Below, one piece after another: positions 42,607-51,099 of a stretch of 64,000 nucleotides of DNA. The notes beneath the pieces were generated by a model. The model did no database searches and was not told the DNA's origin. It worked only from the letters and a program-made list of their open reading frames with translations. The position numbers and the translations under genes were made by a program. Source of the stretch: a virus. The DNA lies in the IMG/VR virus record IMGVR_UViG_3300010413_000011, positions 28,701 to 92,700 of that record. One strand, 5' to 3'. Numbering within the stretch: position 1 is the first letter of the stretch; each line of letters opens with the position of its first letter.

Positions 42607-42607
42607 G

Positions 42608-43183
42608 TTAGACCTCCTGTTTGTAAAATCTGATCTCGTGGTCGTGAAGCATGATCAACTTGACCGGTTTGTCAATGTCGAAACCTGCCTCTTTTAAAAT
42701 TCTTGTTTCATCCTCTATCGATGGCGGCCATTGGCTCACATCGTCCTTAAGTCGGCTGATGGTAGCCTTTCGAATTAGAGTTCCATTTGACGGCGTAACC
42801 TCGAACTCGAAGCCTTCAGATATTTCGGGACTCGAAGCTTCATTCGAATTATCAACAATTAGGTCGAACCCTCGCTGAATCAATCTTTTTATATGATTTC
42901 GATTAGTCTCTGCTTTTAAAGCAGCGACAATAAAAAGTTCGATACATTGAACCAAATCCTCGTTGTTAACCCAATATCGGTTCCACCCACGAACGGTCCA
43001 AACACAATGGGATAAATCATTCGCATGAGTCGTTTCTCCAGCAACATAAAGATTGATATGTACTGGTTTACCTATACACTCAAACGACTTTCCAAACTCC
43101 CATTGTGCTTTGCCTTCACCAACACAGCCCAGACATTCACAATTTTTATCTGGACAAAATCTCGGTTTGTGTACAACAATCAT
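42608..43183 (-). CDS. Hypothetical protein with N-terminal zinc site
   Basis: A 191-aa protein. FCPDKNCECLGC near residue 10 is a zinc cluster, followed by an alpha/beta body ending HEIRFYKQEV. The ATG at 43183 is 8 nt after GGAGG; another at 43189 is too close. It follows the BCS1-like gene by 2 nt, so co-translation is likely. Confidence 0.65.
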   Translation of the reverse strand: MIVVHKPRFCPDKNCECLGCVGEGKAQWEFGKSFECIGKPVHINLYVAGETTHANDLSHCVWTVRGWNRYWVNNEDLVQCIELFIVAALKAETNRNHIKRLIQRGFDLIVDNSNEASSPEISEGFEFEVTPSNGTLIRKATISRLKDDVSQWPPSIEDETRILKEAGFDIDKPVKLIMLHDHEIRFYKQEV

Positions 43184-43185
43184 TT

Positions 43186-44484
43186 TCATTTCCTCCAATA
43201 TTCTCGTAATGCTATTTGAGTACACCGTTCTTGAAATTGAGCACCGGTGTCACCCTCTCCGTCTTTCACAGTCGACTCGATTAAATATTCGCAATCTTCC
43301 AAAATTCTTTTTCCAATTTTTCTTCTACATGCTTCATCCAGCTCTTTCAATTCCAAAGAGACATCAATTCGTCCTGGTCGACTAGAAATATTAGTTCCAT
43401 TTTTTATTTCTGAAGTCCCCAAAGCGGGATCTAATGTTTCGATTCGGTTTGAAGTGACGACAGTAAAAATCCCATCAGATCTCTCTACGCCATCCAGACA
43501 ATTTAGAAGACTACCAAACGAAAGTTTGTCTTTCATACTATTTCCTTCATAGACATTCTTTCGTCCTTCAAAAACGTTATCGATGTCTTCCATTAAAACA
43601 ATACATGGAGTATTCCTCGCCGCCCTCCGCCATCCATCCAACAATTCTTCGTTTGTTAGAGTAGCCAAATCTAAAATGAAAATTGGAATATCTAAGGACT
43701 CTGCGATTGCTCGAGTCAAAGAAGTTTTTCCGGTTCCTGGTTTTCCGTAGAGCAACCATCCTCGTTTCCACGGAATACCTTTACTACGATACCATTGTTC
43801 ACTATCCTTCCATTTTTTGATATCGTCGATTACAACTTCGACATTTTTGGGAAACGCTAATATGTTTATTTCTTTATCTTTATAATCGAACTCGTATCCG
43901 AGATCGTCGAGTGTCCATTTAAGGAGTCGAGCTTCTCCGCGTTCGATAGCTCCTTCATCGCTGCTACTTGCTGTTTTATTGAGCGGCGATTCCTCATCTC
44001 TATTATTTCGACCAAAAAGATAAGAGATTCGGAATCTACGATTATTAAAAACCGATTTAGTTTTTTCATTATAAAAATCTAAAGCATCGATGATAAATTG
44101 ATCGGAATCTATCGTTCCTCGGATAACTGTAATTTTTAAATCCTCATCTCCTCCATTCTTATCAGTTTGTCTATGTATTAAAATAGGACGCCATTCGTCG
44201 AAAAAAATTAAAAGATTATTTCCAATCAATTCAAATCCGACTAATCGTCTCGTTTTAAGAGGACGAACATATCGGTCGTCGCATTGGTACGATCGATCGC
44301 CGATCGGAAGTCTCCAATAATTATTCCAACAATAAGACGATACAGCTTTCGCTGCATCATATCGGACTCCGAAAGTCACGAATACGAGACTCGTTATTTG
44401 ATTCAAGAGTTGTTTCGATCGCTGCCAAAACGTTCCTACGACTCCCGCAAACACTCCTGCTCCTAATAGTGTCGTCGTCTCCAT
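43186..44484 (-). CDS. BCS1-like AAA+ ATPase
   Basis: A 432-aa protein. An N-terminal hydrophobic stretch (LLGAGVFAGVVGTFW) precedes a BCS1-type domain, then the AAA+ core: LLYGKPGTGKTSL (Walker A), CIVLMEDIDNVF (Walker B), TSNRIETLDPAL (sensor 1) and SSRPGRIDVSLEL (arginine finger). Mitochondrial BCS1 moves folded Rieske protein across the inner membrane; bacterial and viral relatives are of unknown function. It may remodel a membrane-bound complex. AAGGAGG precedes the ATG. Confidence 0.85.
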   Translation of the reverse strand: METTTLLGAGVFAGVVGTFWQRSKQLLNQITSLVFVTFGVRYDAAKAVSSYCWNNYWRLPIGDRSYQCDDRYVRPLKTRRLVGFELIGNNLLIFFDEWRPILIHRQTDKNGGDEDLKITVIRGTIDSDQFIIDALDFYNEKTKSVFNNRRFRISYLFGRNNRDEESPLNKTASSSDEGAIERGEARLLKWTLDDLGYEFDYKDKEINILAFPKNVEVVIDDIKKWKDSEQWYRSKGIPWKRGWLLYGKPGTGKTSLTRAIAESLDIPIFILDLATLTNEELLDGWRRAARNTPCIVLMEDIDNVFEGRKNVYEGNSMKDKLSFGSLLNCLDGVERSDGIFTVVTSNRIETLDPALGTSEIKNGTNISSRPGRIDVSLELKELDEACRRKIGKRILEDCEYLIESTVKDGEGDTGAQFQERCTQIALREYWRK

Positions 44485-44497
44485 TCGAAGTTCCTCC

Positions 44498-44634
44498 TTA
44501 AAATTTTCTTTCGCGTTCCATTCGCCGAAGAGTGTCGCCCATATGTTCTCCAGAGTTCATCTCATAACCATAACCGATACAGCCACCTTTCCAACTACCG
44601 GTTCGCTCTCCTACTTCGTAAATTGTTTTTTCAT
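44498..44634 (-). pseudogene. Small gene split by a frameshift in an A6 run
   Basis: ATG (44634-44632) follows GGAG well but reads only MKKQFTK before a stop. A -1 slip on AAAAAA gives MKKTIYEVGERTGSWKGGC and then a natural-looking 45-aa protein with the SGEHMGDTLRRMERE end. It may be programmed frameshifting, real decay or a homopolymer error. Confidence 0.55.
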
Positions 44635-44635
44635 C

Positions 44636-44908
44636 TTATCTATCTCCAAACTCGAGTTTGATGACCTGTGCTCCGTTATAACTCTCGGCATTGTTGTCGT
44701 CTGCCTTCTCTGCCTCCATAAGCCGAGGACAGTTGTCAGACTCGCACCTTCTGTCTTCTTGACCATAAAACCAACACCTATGCTCGAGAATCTTGTGGTT
44801 GTCTTTATCGACTTCAACTCGAAGTTGAAGGAAGTGACAAACACCACCATTGTTGACGATGTCCTCGAGCATCGACAATCTGTTATCCGCGAATACTGGT
44901 TCACTCAT
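44636..44908 (-). CDS. Hypothetical protein
   Basis: A 90-aa acidic protein with VCHFLQLRVEVDKDNHKILEHRCWFYGQ, then RRCESDNCPRLME, four cysteines possibly binding zinc. AGGAGG precedes the ATG by 6 nt. Unknown. Confidence 0.65.
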   Translation of the reverse strand: MSEPVFADNRLSMLEDIVNNGGVCHFLQLRVEVDKDNHKILEHRCWFYGQEDRRCESDNCPRLMEAEKADDNNAESYNGAQVIKLEFGDR

Positions 44909-44920
44909 TTTTTCCTCCTC

Positions 44921-45292
44921 CTAAACTCTACACTCGCAATTTTTCAAAGTAAGTATCTGTTTTTGAACCGATGGAGTCTGCTCGACGCCATCGAACTTCG
45001 ATATATGAAACTTCTCATATGTAACAAAGTCAGACTGAACAATATGTCCAATAGCCTTTGTTTTGTCTATGGGAGAGCGATGATTAAAACCTCGCCTCTC
45101 CATCTCTTCGACAACCGAAGAGTGACGATCGTATAAAGAAGCTAATTTACCAAACCAACGCTTCACTTCTGGATGTCTCGAATAACCATCTCTCTGTTCA
45201 GCGACAACAGTAAAAATGGAATGGATCTCTCGGTGGAGACCGAGTAAGTGTTTGTCACAAAGAAGTGACGGGTGGATGTCCCAGACTCGCAT
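44921..45292 (-). CDS. Pyrimidine-dimer DNA glycosylase (T4 endonuclease V type)
   Basis: A 123-aa protein close to T4 DenV in size. MRVWDIHPSLLCDKHLLGLHREIH, GYSRHPEVKRW, LASLYDRHSSVVEEMERRGF and HRSP are family blocks of pyrimidine-dimer glycosylases. They excise UV photodimers and cut the abasic site. GGGGAG lies 7 nt before the ATG at 45292. In some phages relatives act on other modified bases. Confidence 0.85.
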   Translation of the reverse strand: MRVWDIHPSLLCDKHLLGLHREIHSIFTVVAEQRDGYSRHPEVKRWFGKLASLYDRHSSVVEEMERRGFNHRSPIDKTKAIGHIVQSDFVTYEKFHISKFDGVEQTPSVQKQILTLKNCECRV

Positions 45293-45294
45293 TT

Positions 45295-45507
45295 TTAAAC
45301 TCCCCAATTTCTTAAAAGTAGAGCAGCGATCGCAAACCCTAGACTACCACCAGCGACCACACCAAAGAAAAGACATTGCAACGCGAGTCGTCGGGCAGAC
45401 CTCAAGGGGACCATGGTCCCGTCTAGGTCATCGCCCGACGGTCTCTGACCGTCTCCTGAGGTCTCAAGGGAAACTTGACCGAGGTTATGGCGTTTAGTCT
45501 TTATCAT
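45295..45507 (-). CDS. Small single-pass membrane protein
   Basis: A 70-aa protein with a polar N-half and a C-terminal membrane segment (LALQCLFFGVVAGGSLGFAIAALLL). AGGAGG precedes the ATG. The tail-anchored topology would put the N-half in the cytoplasm. Confidence 0.65.
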   Translation of the reverse strand: MIKTKRHNLGQVSLETSGDGQRPSGDDLDGTMVPLRSARRLALQCLFFGVVAGGSLGFAIAALLLRNWGV

Positions 45508-46010
45508 TTTGTCCTCCTATGTTGTTTACCAATTTTAGAGATGGCCTCGAGATCGGATTTCTTCATATCGCCCTTCTTCCAATTTTCAAAGGCGGCGAGT
45601 CTTTGTGGATCCGTCAGATCGACTCCCGAAACCATTTTCATAAATTCTGTGAAGTCCTTGAACCCAGCCTCCTGAACAGCTTTGTCTCTCATCTCTTCCA
45701 TCGACTCCCCAGATGGAATCTCCAATTTCTTTTTAATCCGCCAACGATGTCCTCGAACACCACAAAAAGTCAACCACCCGTCCTCTCCAGCAATGACACC
45801 GCCTCCACGACCGGGTTGAAGACCGCAAGCGAACTGCTCTCCGAGAACTTTAAAGAAGAGTTGATCGCCAAACTCCTTGAGTTCTATGTCTCGAATAACA
45901 GTGACGGTATTAGCTGGCGTCTCGGAACCTTTCGGCATGTTGATGGTTTCGAGGAGTCCGCCAATCCACTCATCCTTTTTGTTTACAATCTGTTCCCATA
46001 TCGATTCCAT
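45504..46010 (-). CDS. Hypothetical protein
   Basis: A 168-aa protein. GLLETINMPKG and a beta-rich QLFFKVLGEQFACGLQPGRGGGVIAG, then a helical C-half. No catalytic motif evident. AAGGAGGG precedes the ATG, which is 3 nt after the upstream stop. Confidence 0.65.
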   Translation of the reverse strand: MESIWEQIVNKKDEWIGGLLETINMPKGSETPANTVTVIRDIELKEFGDQLFFKVLGEQFACGLQPGRGGGVIAGEDGWLTFCGVRGHRWRIKKKLEIPSGESMEEMRDKAVQEAGFKDFTEFMKMVSGVDLTDPQRLAAFENWKKGDMKKSDLEAISKIGKQHRRTK

Positions 46011-46013
46011 TAT

Positions 46014-46238
46014 TCATTCCCTCCTTACAACAATTTTGAAATTCGAAATGGCTTCACCAATTTGTTTAGCCATACGAGTGAGGTCGAATACACGAGCACT
46101 CTCGAAGATTAGTTTGTCGTCTACAAAAATTTTAAACTCCTCTCCGTTCGCGACCTCTACATCAGTCATAGTCATCTCGAATGTCTTTCCATTGTCTGAC
46201 ATCGCGACCACGCGAATTGTTTTAGTTGCCATCGTCAT
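46014..46238 (-). CDS. Small hypothetical protein
   Basis: A 74-aa beta-rich protein (IRVVAMSDNGKTFEMTM, then EFKIFVDDKLIF) and a C-terminal helix. ATG at 46238 or 46232; AAGGAG favours the latter. It overlaps the upstream gene by 17 bp. Confidence 0.6.
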   Translation of the reverse strand: MTMATKTIRVVAMSDNGKTFEMTMTDVEVANGEEFKIFVDDKLIFESARVFDLTRMAKQIGEAISNFKIVVRRE

Positions 46239-46425
46239 CGTTCTCCTTCTTCAACCAACGATCCAAAAACTTTTCGTCTTCGGTCGCGGCATCAATGATG
46301 TCGATTGTCGAACGAACTGTACGACAAAAGAGTTTGAACTCTCTCTTGTTCGCCTTAATGTCGTTCTTCTCAACGATACGACGAAGAATCTTGTCTACCT
46401 TTTCCGCCTCGGCATAAGCATCCAT
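46222..46425 (-). CDS. Small helical protein
   Basis: A 67-aa charged, all-helical protein (AEKVDKILRRIVEKNDI, DEKFLDRWLKKE). AAAGGAGG precedes the ATG. Unknown. Confidence 0.6.
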   Translation of the reverse strand: MDAYAEAEKVDKILRRIVEKNDIKANKREFKLFCRTVRSTIDIIDAATEDEKFLDRWLKKENDDDGN

Positions 46426-46440
46426 TGTTTAGTCCTCCTT

Positions 46441-46674
46441 TCAAATTCCAATTCTCTCCACAACAAAGTCGTGGTGAAGTGGTTTCATAACAACGAACTT
46501 GAGTTCGTCATAGTCGGACTTAGAGCAGCGAACGAGTTTCTCGGAACATTCAGGACAATGCGCGTCTCTCAACAACAGAGCCTTCCTGCTGAACCCTTCA
46601 ACTCGAACTCTCCAACTATAAATGATTTTACACTTTCTACATTTCCCGTTTTGAACTCTTCTTTTTCGCGCCAT
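46441..46674 (-). CDS. Small zinc-ribbon protein
   Basis: A 77-aa protein: GKCRKCKIIYSW and AHCPECSEKL, two CxxC pairs about 28 apart. The first residues are basic. It overlaps the upstream gene by 38 bp. Confidence 0.65.
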   Translation of the reverse strand: MARKRRVQNGKCRKCKIIYSWRVRVEGFSRKALLLRDAHCPECSEKLVRCSKSDYDELKFVVMKPLHHDFVVERIGI

Positions 46675-46888
46675 CCTTCAATCTCCTTAAAAACTTTTTA
46701 ATTCGAGTCCACAACTTGCGACACTCGATACATCGGTCGATCGTATAGACATAACCACCCTCTACCTTCTTAACATCAATCGTTCCAGTAAAATTCATGG
46801 GTATGGCTGCCGCCTCGAATAAAGATATCCGCTTTGTAGTCTCGATGCCGCACTCACTACAAACCATGGTAGTGTTAACTCGTTCCAT
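46637..46888 (-). CDS. Small zinc-ribbon protein
   Basis: An 83-aa protein: MVCSECGIETTKR, then DRCIECRKLW, and a basic tail. AAAGGAGG is upstream of the ATG. One of many Cys4 proteins in this run. Confidence 0.65.
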   Translation of the reverse strand: MERVNTTMVCSECGIETTKRISLFEAAAIPMNFTGTIDVKKVEGGYVYTIDRCIECRKLWTRIKKFLRRLKDGAKKKSSKREM

Positions 46889-47042
46889 TGTCTCCCTCCT
46901 CCTTTTTAAAAACTAGCTTCACTCTACTTTGGCTCGGATCAAATTTGTAGCCTTGAGTTACCATGGTGTCAATAATTCGATTTTGTTTATCGAACTCGCA
47001 GTCCGCCAACACTACTTCGCCTCTATTCTCAATTCGTTCCAT
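46875..47042 (-). CDS. 55-aa hypothetical protein
   Basis: Reads MERIENRGEVVLADCEF and ends VKLVFKKEEGDNGTS. AGGATGAA lies before the ATG. It fills the gap between two genes and overlaps the next by 14 bp. Confidence 0.55.
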   Translation of the reverse strand: MERIENRGEVVLADCEFDKQNRIIDTMVTQGYKFDPSQSRVKLVFKKEEGDNGTS

Positions 47043-47297
47043 TTATAATTCATCCTGTGGCCAATCTCTAGGAACCGCTTGAGCAGTTCCAATTGCTATT
47101 GTAAAAAACGGCTCCCCACAATGAGGACAAACCATTTTCTCTCCTTTTTGTACCGGAGTTCCATCAAAGCGACAAATAGTATCGGCAGTAATCGGATCCA
47201 ATGACTTGAGATCCTTTTTAGTCTCATATACAGGTCCACCGCAGGCATAACAGGTTATAACGGAACCTTTAAGTAGCTTGTTATTTGGAATGACCAT
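47043..47297 (-). CDS. Double-CxxC protein
   Basis: An 84-aa protein: ITCYACGGPVYETKK and MVCPHCGEPFF around ICRFDG. A zinc ribbon is likely. The start overlaps the region of the upstream stop; the frame is open to 47432 but overlaps another gene there. Confidence 0.65.
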   Translation of the reverse strand: MVIPNNKLLKGSVITCYACGGPVYETKKDLKSLDPITADTICRFDGTPVQKGEKMVCPHCGEPFFTIAIGTAQAVPRDWPQDEL

Positions 47298-47299
47298 TA

Positions 47300-47563
47300 C
47301 TACCTCGAAATTCTCTTCGCAGCCTCGTCGGCAGGTACCGCAAAGAGTCCTAAAAAAGTTTGCTCCTGAGTCATCTGCCAATCCCATTCCTCCTGAGAGT
47401 CTATTAAAGGAGCACAACAATACATTCCACAATCGAAGAGTCCAATCAACAACTCTCTGGTCTGTAATTTGTTTTGAGACTCAGCATAGGAACTGGCCTC
47501 AATCTGTCGACCTCCAGCCTCGAGCAACTCGGTGTCCGTCGGCGGGTTAAAATATTTTCCCAT
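47300..47563 (-). CDS. Hypothetical protein
   Basis: An 87-aa protein with CGMYCCAPLIDSQEEWDWQMTQEQ near the middle. GGAGG lies 8 nt before the ATG at 47563; a TTG at 47569 is possible. No family recognised. Confidence 0.6.
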   Translation of the reverse strand: MGKYFNPPTDTELLEAGGRQIEASSYAESQNKLQTRELLIGLFDCGMYCCAPLIDSQEEWDWQMTQEQTFLGLFAVPADEAAKRISR

Positions 47564-47578
47564 CTCCAAAACCTCCCT

Positions 47579-47827
47579 TCAAACGACAAGTAAGTAAATT
47601 GCTATCGACAATAATAAAACCGACTCGAGCACATAGAGTCGATAGTGTTTCCAAAACTGAAGACGGTTAACAAAAACGATGTCTGAAATTTTTACCATGT
47701 CGTCCTCTCCGTCGATAACAAGAAAAGGTTCGACCCTTGTGTTATCGGGAAAAATTTCTGTATTTTCGCAAATCACTTTGTCACCAAGTACAACGACATT
47801 ACTTTTTACTTCCATTCCAATTTTCAT
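47579..47827 (-). CDS. Small tail-anchored membrane protein
   Basis: An 82-aa protein. A beta-rich first part (VVVLGDKVICENTEIF) leads to a C-terminal membrane segment (LYVLESVLLLSIAIYLLVV). GGGAGG precedes the ATG. It is the first gene of the leftward run and borders the repeat region; a promoter for the run should lie at 47.83-48.2 kb but I cannot point to a convincing one. Confidence 0.6.
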   Translation of the reverse strand: MKIGMEVKSNVVVLGDKVICENTEIFPDNTRVEPFLVIDGEDDMVKISDIVFVNRLQFWKHYRLYVLESVLLLSIAIYLLVV

Positions 47828-48720
47828 CCCTCGACCTCCCTTCATCAAACAAAAATAAAACTGTCGGGTGCCAAAACCCAACGCAATACCCAGACTGGAA
47901 ACAAACAAAACCCTAGGCGCCGTAACTCTCAACTCATTAATCGTTCCAGTCTCCAACTGCACAATAAAACAAAATAATAGCCATCAAAGTTCTACCCTAA
48001 GATTCGTAGGTCATCTAAAACAAAAATGATTCCAGTCAAACAAAAGTAAGTCAGGTACCCAAAGCAAAGAATCCCGACCACCGGAAACTGGAAAATATAT
48101 AGAAGTCGAATAGCGAAAAAGGGAGGCAGGGTAGAGGAGGGCAGAGAGAGTAGGTAGATATATAGTACTTGTATAGAGCCAGTAGTCACTAGTGCCTATT
48201 CCAGGAGCCCGGGAGCCGAACAATAAAGTATTCCTGCTTACTGCCGAGTCTATACGAACACGTATACTTCGACCACACTCGAATGGCGTGCGCCCGGCTG
48301 ACTTCGGTTCCATGCGAACCAGAGCGTATTGCAGTTGGAATACACTGGCAAGTTGCAGTATAGTCGGAGCTAGAGCGTATTGCAGTTCGAATACTCTCTA
48401 CCTTCGGTCTGCCCTTCCCTAGAGCCGCAGACTATAATTATCGATAATTAAATATACTGGATAGATAGTTGGAACGACAAGTACTGGAACTTGTGGACAA
48501 TGCATTATTAGCTAGTTTTGTTGTTCGTCTCTAGGGTGGATCTCGCGGTACTGGCAATATGGTGCAGTCTGGGTGGCGCCCCGGGCCTCGTGGATCCGTA
48601 CGATTGCACCTCTGCCATCTCCTCTTAAACTGCAGATCCTTGACAATTAACCAGAAGTAGATTTTGGAATACGAATACTGCAATTGCAGTTATTTACCTA
48701 CGAACTAAATTGGATATTCG
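47828..48720. other. Gene-free stretch, left flank of the repeat region
   Basis: No credible gene. Holds AGAGCGTATTGCAGTT twice (near 48321 and 48372), an inverted-looking pair of GACTGGA/TCCAGTC, and a perfect 16-bp palindrome TAATTATCGATAATTA near 48434-48449. A 25-bp copy of a sequence at 52345 lies at 48673-48697. Leftward promoter signals are expected but unclear. Confidence 0.6.
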
Positions 48721-49817
48721 AGGCGCATGAAACCGGAGTCATCTGGTCATTTCGTTGTTCGGGTTTCGATCTGAATCTGCAGTATTTTCTCGGATTCCGA
48801 TTTTTCGATTTTGGAATTGGCATAGATCCGGACCCATCTGCTCATTTTGTATAACTGACTCGAGTCAAGGTATGGACGAGTTTGTAAAATAAAAGGCGCA
48901 TGGAACCGGACCCAAATCGAAATTTTGTTGTTCTGCCTCCTATCTGATATTGCAGTATTTTCTCGGATTTCCATTTTCTAATAATTGAAATGGCATGGAT
49001 CCGGACTCATCTCGGACTTTTGTTGTTCTGACGGAAATAGTGGATATTGCAGTATTCCGATGAGTGGGAGAGTCCGGTTCTATGCCAAACCTATAATTCG
49101 GTATTTTGAGGGGTGAACTAAATTTACAAATAGAGGTCGCATAGAACCGGACTCTCCTTGAAATTTCGTTGTTCTGGTTCGCATCTGATCTTGCAGTGTT
49201 TTCTCGGATTTCCATTTTCTAATAATCCAAATGGCATGGAACCGGAGTCTCCTGGTCAAAACGTGTTGCTGCCGAATTGTGTCTCATTTGCACTCTACTG
49301 CATTCTTCGGTTTTATTAGAAGTCAACCGGAATTTGAGGAGATACGGGGAGACTCGAAGTCCTGCACAATTTGGCAGAACGAGATTTTGTAATATGAATA
49401 CTGCAATTCCACTAATTTAGTTGGTCGCAGATTGTCAAAATAAAGTCGCATAGAACCGGACCGAGATCAGAATTTCGTTGTTCTGGTTCGCATCTGATCT
49501 TGCAGTGTTTTCTCCGATTTGACTTTTTGGATTATTGAAATGGCATGGAACCGGACCCTCCCGGTCATTTTGTATAACTGACTCGACTCTCAAGAGTGGA
49601 GGAGATTTGGAAATTGAGGTCGCATAGAACTGGACTCTCCCGGTCATTTCGTTGTCCGGGTTCCTATCTGATATTGCAGTACTTTTTGCAATTTGGGATT
49701 TCTAATAATCCAAATGGCATGGAACCGGACCCAAACGGGCATTTCGTTGTTCTGACGGATATTGCTGAAATTGCAGTATTCTCATGACCAGATGAGTCCA
49801 CTTCTATGCGGGCCGGC

Positions 49818-50641
49818 TAAGTGCATCAATAACAGCATACTGCACTTCTTCCACAACTTACCCTATACTAATTATAGGTTTATCTTCGCCAAATCTCGAA
49901 CGATAAATGACCAGGAGATGCGGTAGGTACCGCACTTCGAGAAATCTATAAGTCGGCCTCCACCGAGATCCGCGACGATAACTTACGATTTCAACAAAAT
50001 GCGGTAGGTACCGCACCAGATAACAATTGTCGAGATCTCAAAAGACTTATTAAGTCAAATTCTCACTTTCTGCGGTAGGTACCGCAATCCGGTTTATCTG
50101 GATAGTCGGCCTCGGGCGAGAATGGTCACGATAACCCTAAAATTCCATCTCCTGCGGTACCTATGCGCCCAGATAACAATTGTCGTAATTTGAGAAGACT
50201 TGTCAAGTTAAATGACCGGAAAGGCCCGGAGGTACCGCATCCGTGGAATCTGGGTTGGCGACCTCCGGCGAGATCTCCCAAGTTTCCCATAGTTTTCTAT
50301 AAAATGCGGTAGGTATGCGACTAGATACCAATTGTCGTAATTTTTCAAGACTTGAGCGATAAAGTCTCATCTCCTGCGGTAGGTACCGCAGCCACCGAAA
50401 CTGCTCGCGTCACAATTGTCGAAATCCTCTGCGATTCACCCAAAGTCTAATTAAATGCGGTAGGTACCGCAATAGATTCGACTTTTGAGATCCCAAACAA
50501 ACTCTAGTGGATAAAGTGCACTTTTCTCGGAATCGCTGAAGTCTTCTAAAAAAACTGCACAAGATCCACCATAAGTTAAACCCATAATTAGTCCAGGGTA
50601 AATACCGATAGAAGTGCAGTATGCTGTTATTGATGCACTTA
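49818..50641. repeat. Long inverted repeats enclosing the 16-mer array
   Basis: 49818-49849 is a perfect 32-bp complement of 50610-50641. Similarity continues inward, imperfectly, to 49884 and 50575. The 824-bp block has no ORF. It resembles a palindrome-bounded origin or centromere module, or a small mobile element without a transposase. Confidence 0.8.
49919..50471. repeat. Array of eight 16-bp palindromic boxes at alternating 81/71-bp steps
   Basis: The box is TGCGGTAGGTACCGCA. Copies start at 49919, 50000, 50071, 50153, 50224, 50305, 50375 and 50456; those at 50153, 50224 and 50305 are degenerate. Steps are 81, 71, 82, 71, 81, 70, 81. Short intervals share AGATAACAATTGTCG. Three of the four long intervals share a GTCGGCCTC...CGAG-type core. 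So four copies of a unit of about 152 bp exist. A ninth near-match is at 51346. Iterons of a replication origin or partition site are likely. Confidence 0.85.
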
Positions 50642-51099
50642 CCTCCGAATGACAAAATGAGGAGATGACTCCGGTTCTATGCGAGGTCGGAATAAATAAA
50701 CTGCAATTCCAGTATATTAGTTGTGAACGAGATTTGGAAATTGAGGGTGCATAGAACCGGACCCATCTCGGAATTCTGTTGTTCTGCCTTCGATCTGTTC
50801 TTACAGTACTTTTTGCAATTTGGGATTTCTAATAATTCAAATGGCATAGATCCGGACTCTCCTGGTCATTTCGTTGTTCTGACGTAAGACTCCGAGAATG
50901 CAGTATTCGTATGCCGCGCTAGGTCCCTATCTATGCCAATCCAATATTCTAACACTGACCCAATCTCAAAAGTCAAGGCGCATAGAACCGGACTCAAATC
51001 GGAATTTCGTTGTCCGGGTTCCTATTTGATATTGCAGTACTTTTTGCAATTCCACTTTCTTGAAAAATAAAATGGCATGGAACCGGACCCATCTGGTCA

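Larger units (their letters stand above)
48725..51087. repeat. Seven two-box modules with invariant 95-bp spacing
   Basis: Boxes of type GCATAGAACCGGA start at 48725, 48898, 49139, 49448, 49622, 50749 and 50980. A second box of type GCATGGAACCGGA starts exactly 95 bp later in every case. A TTGCAGT-like core lies 52 bp from the first box in the copies checked (49139, 49448). Inverted third boxes end 92 bp after the second at 49085, 49809 and 50936. Sequence between boxes diverges but length does not. Protein-binding sites spaced on the helix or a structured RNA are possible. Confidence 0.8.

Noticed and set aside
48011-48313. Minus-strand 100-aa ORF upstream of the leftward run
   Set aside because: Low-complexity translation without SD, overlapping another equally poor frame.
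48747-49647. Minus-strand ORFs with repeated ENTARSDANQNNEI-like peptides
   Set aside because: They arise from the repeat modules, have no SD, and their frames break between copies, so the repeats explain them.
49919-50471. CRISPR array
   Set aside because: The repeat is only 16 bp, the intervals are 54-66 bp and are themselves related to each other, and no cas gene is present.
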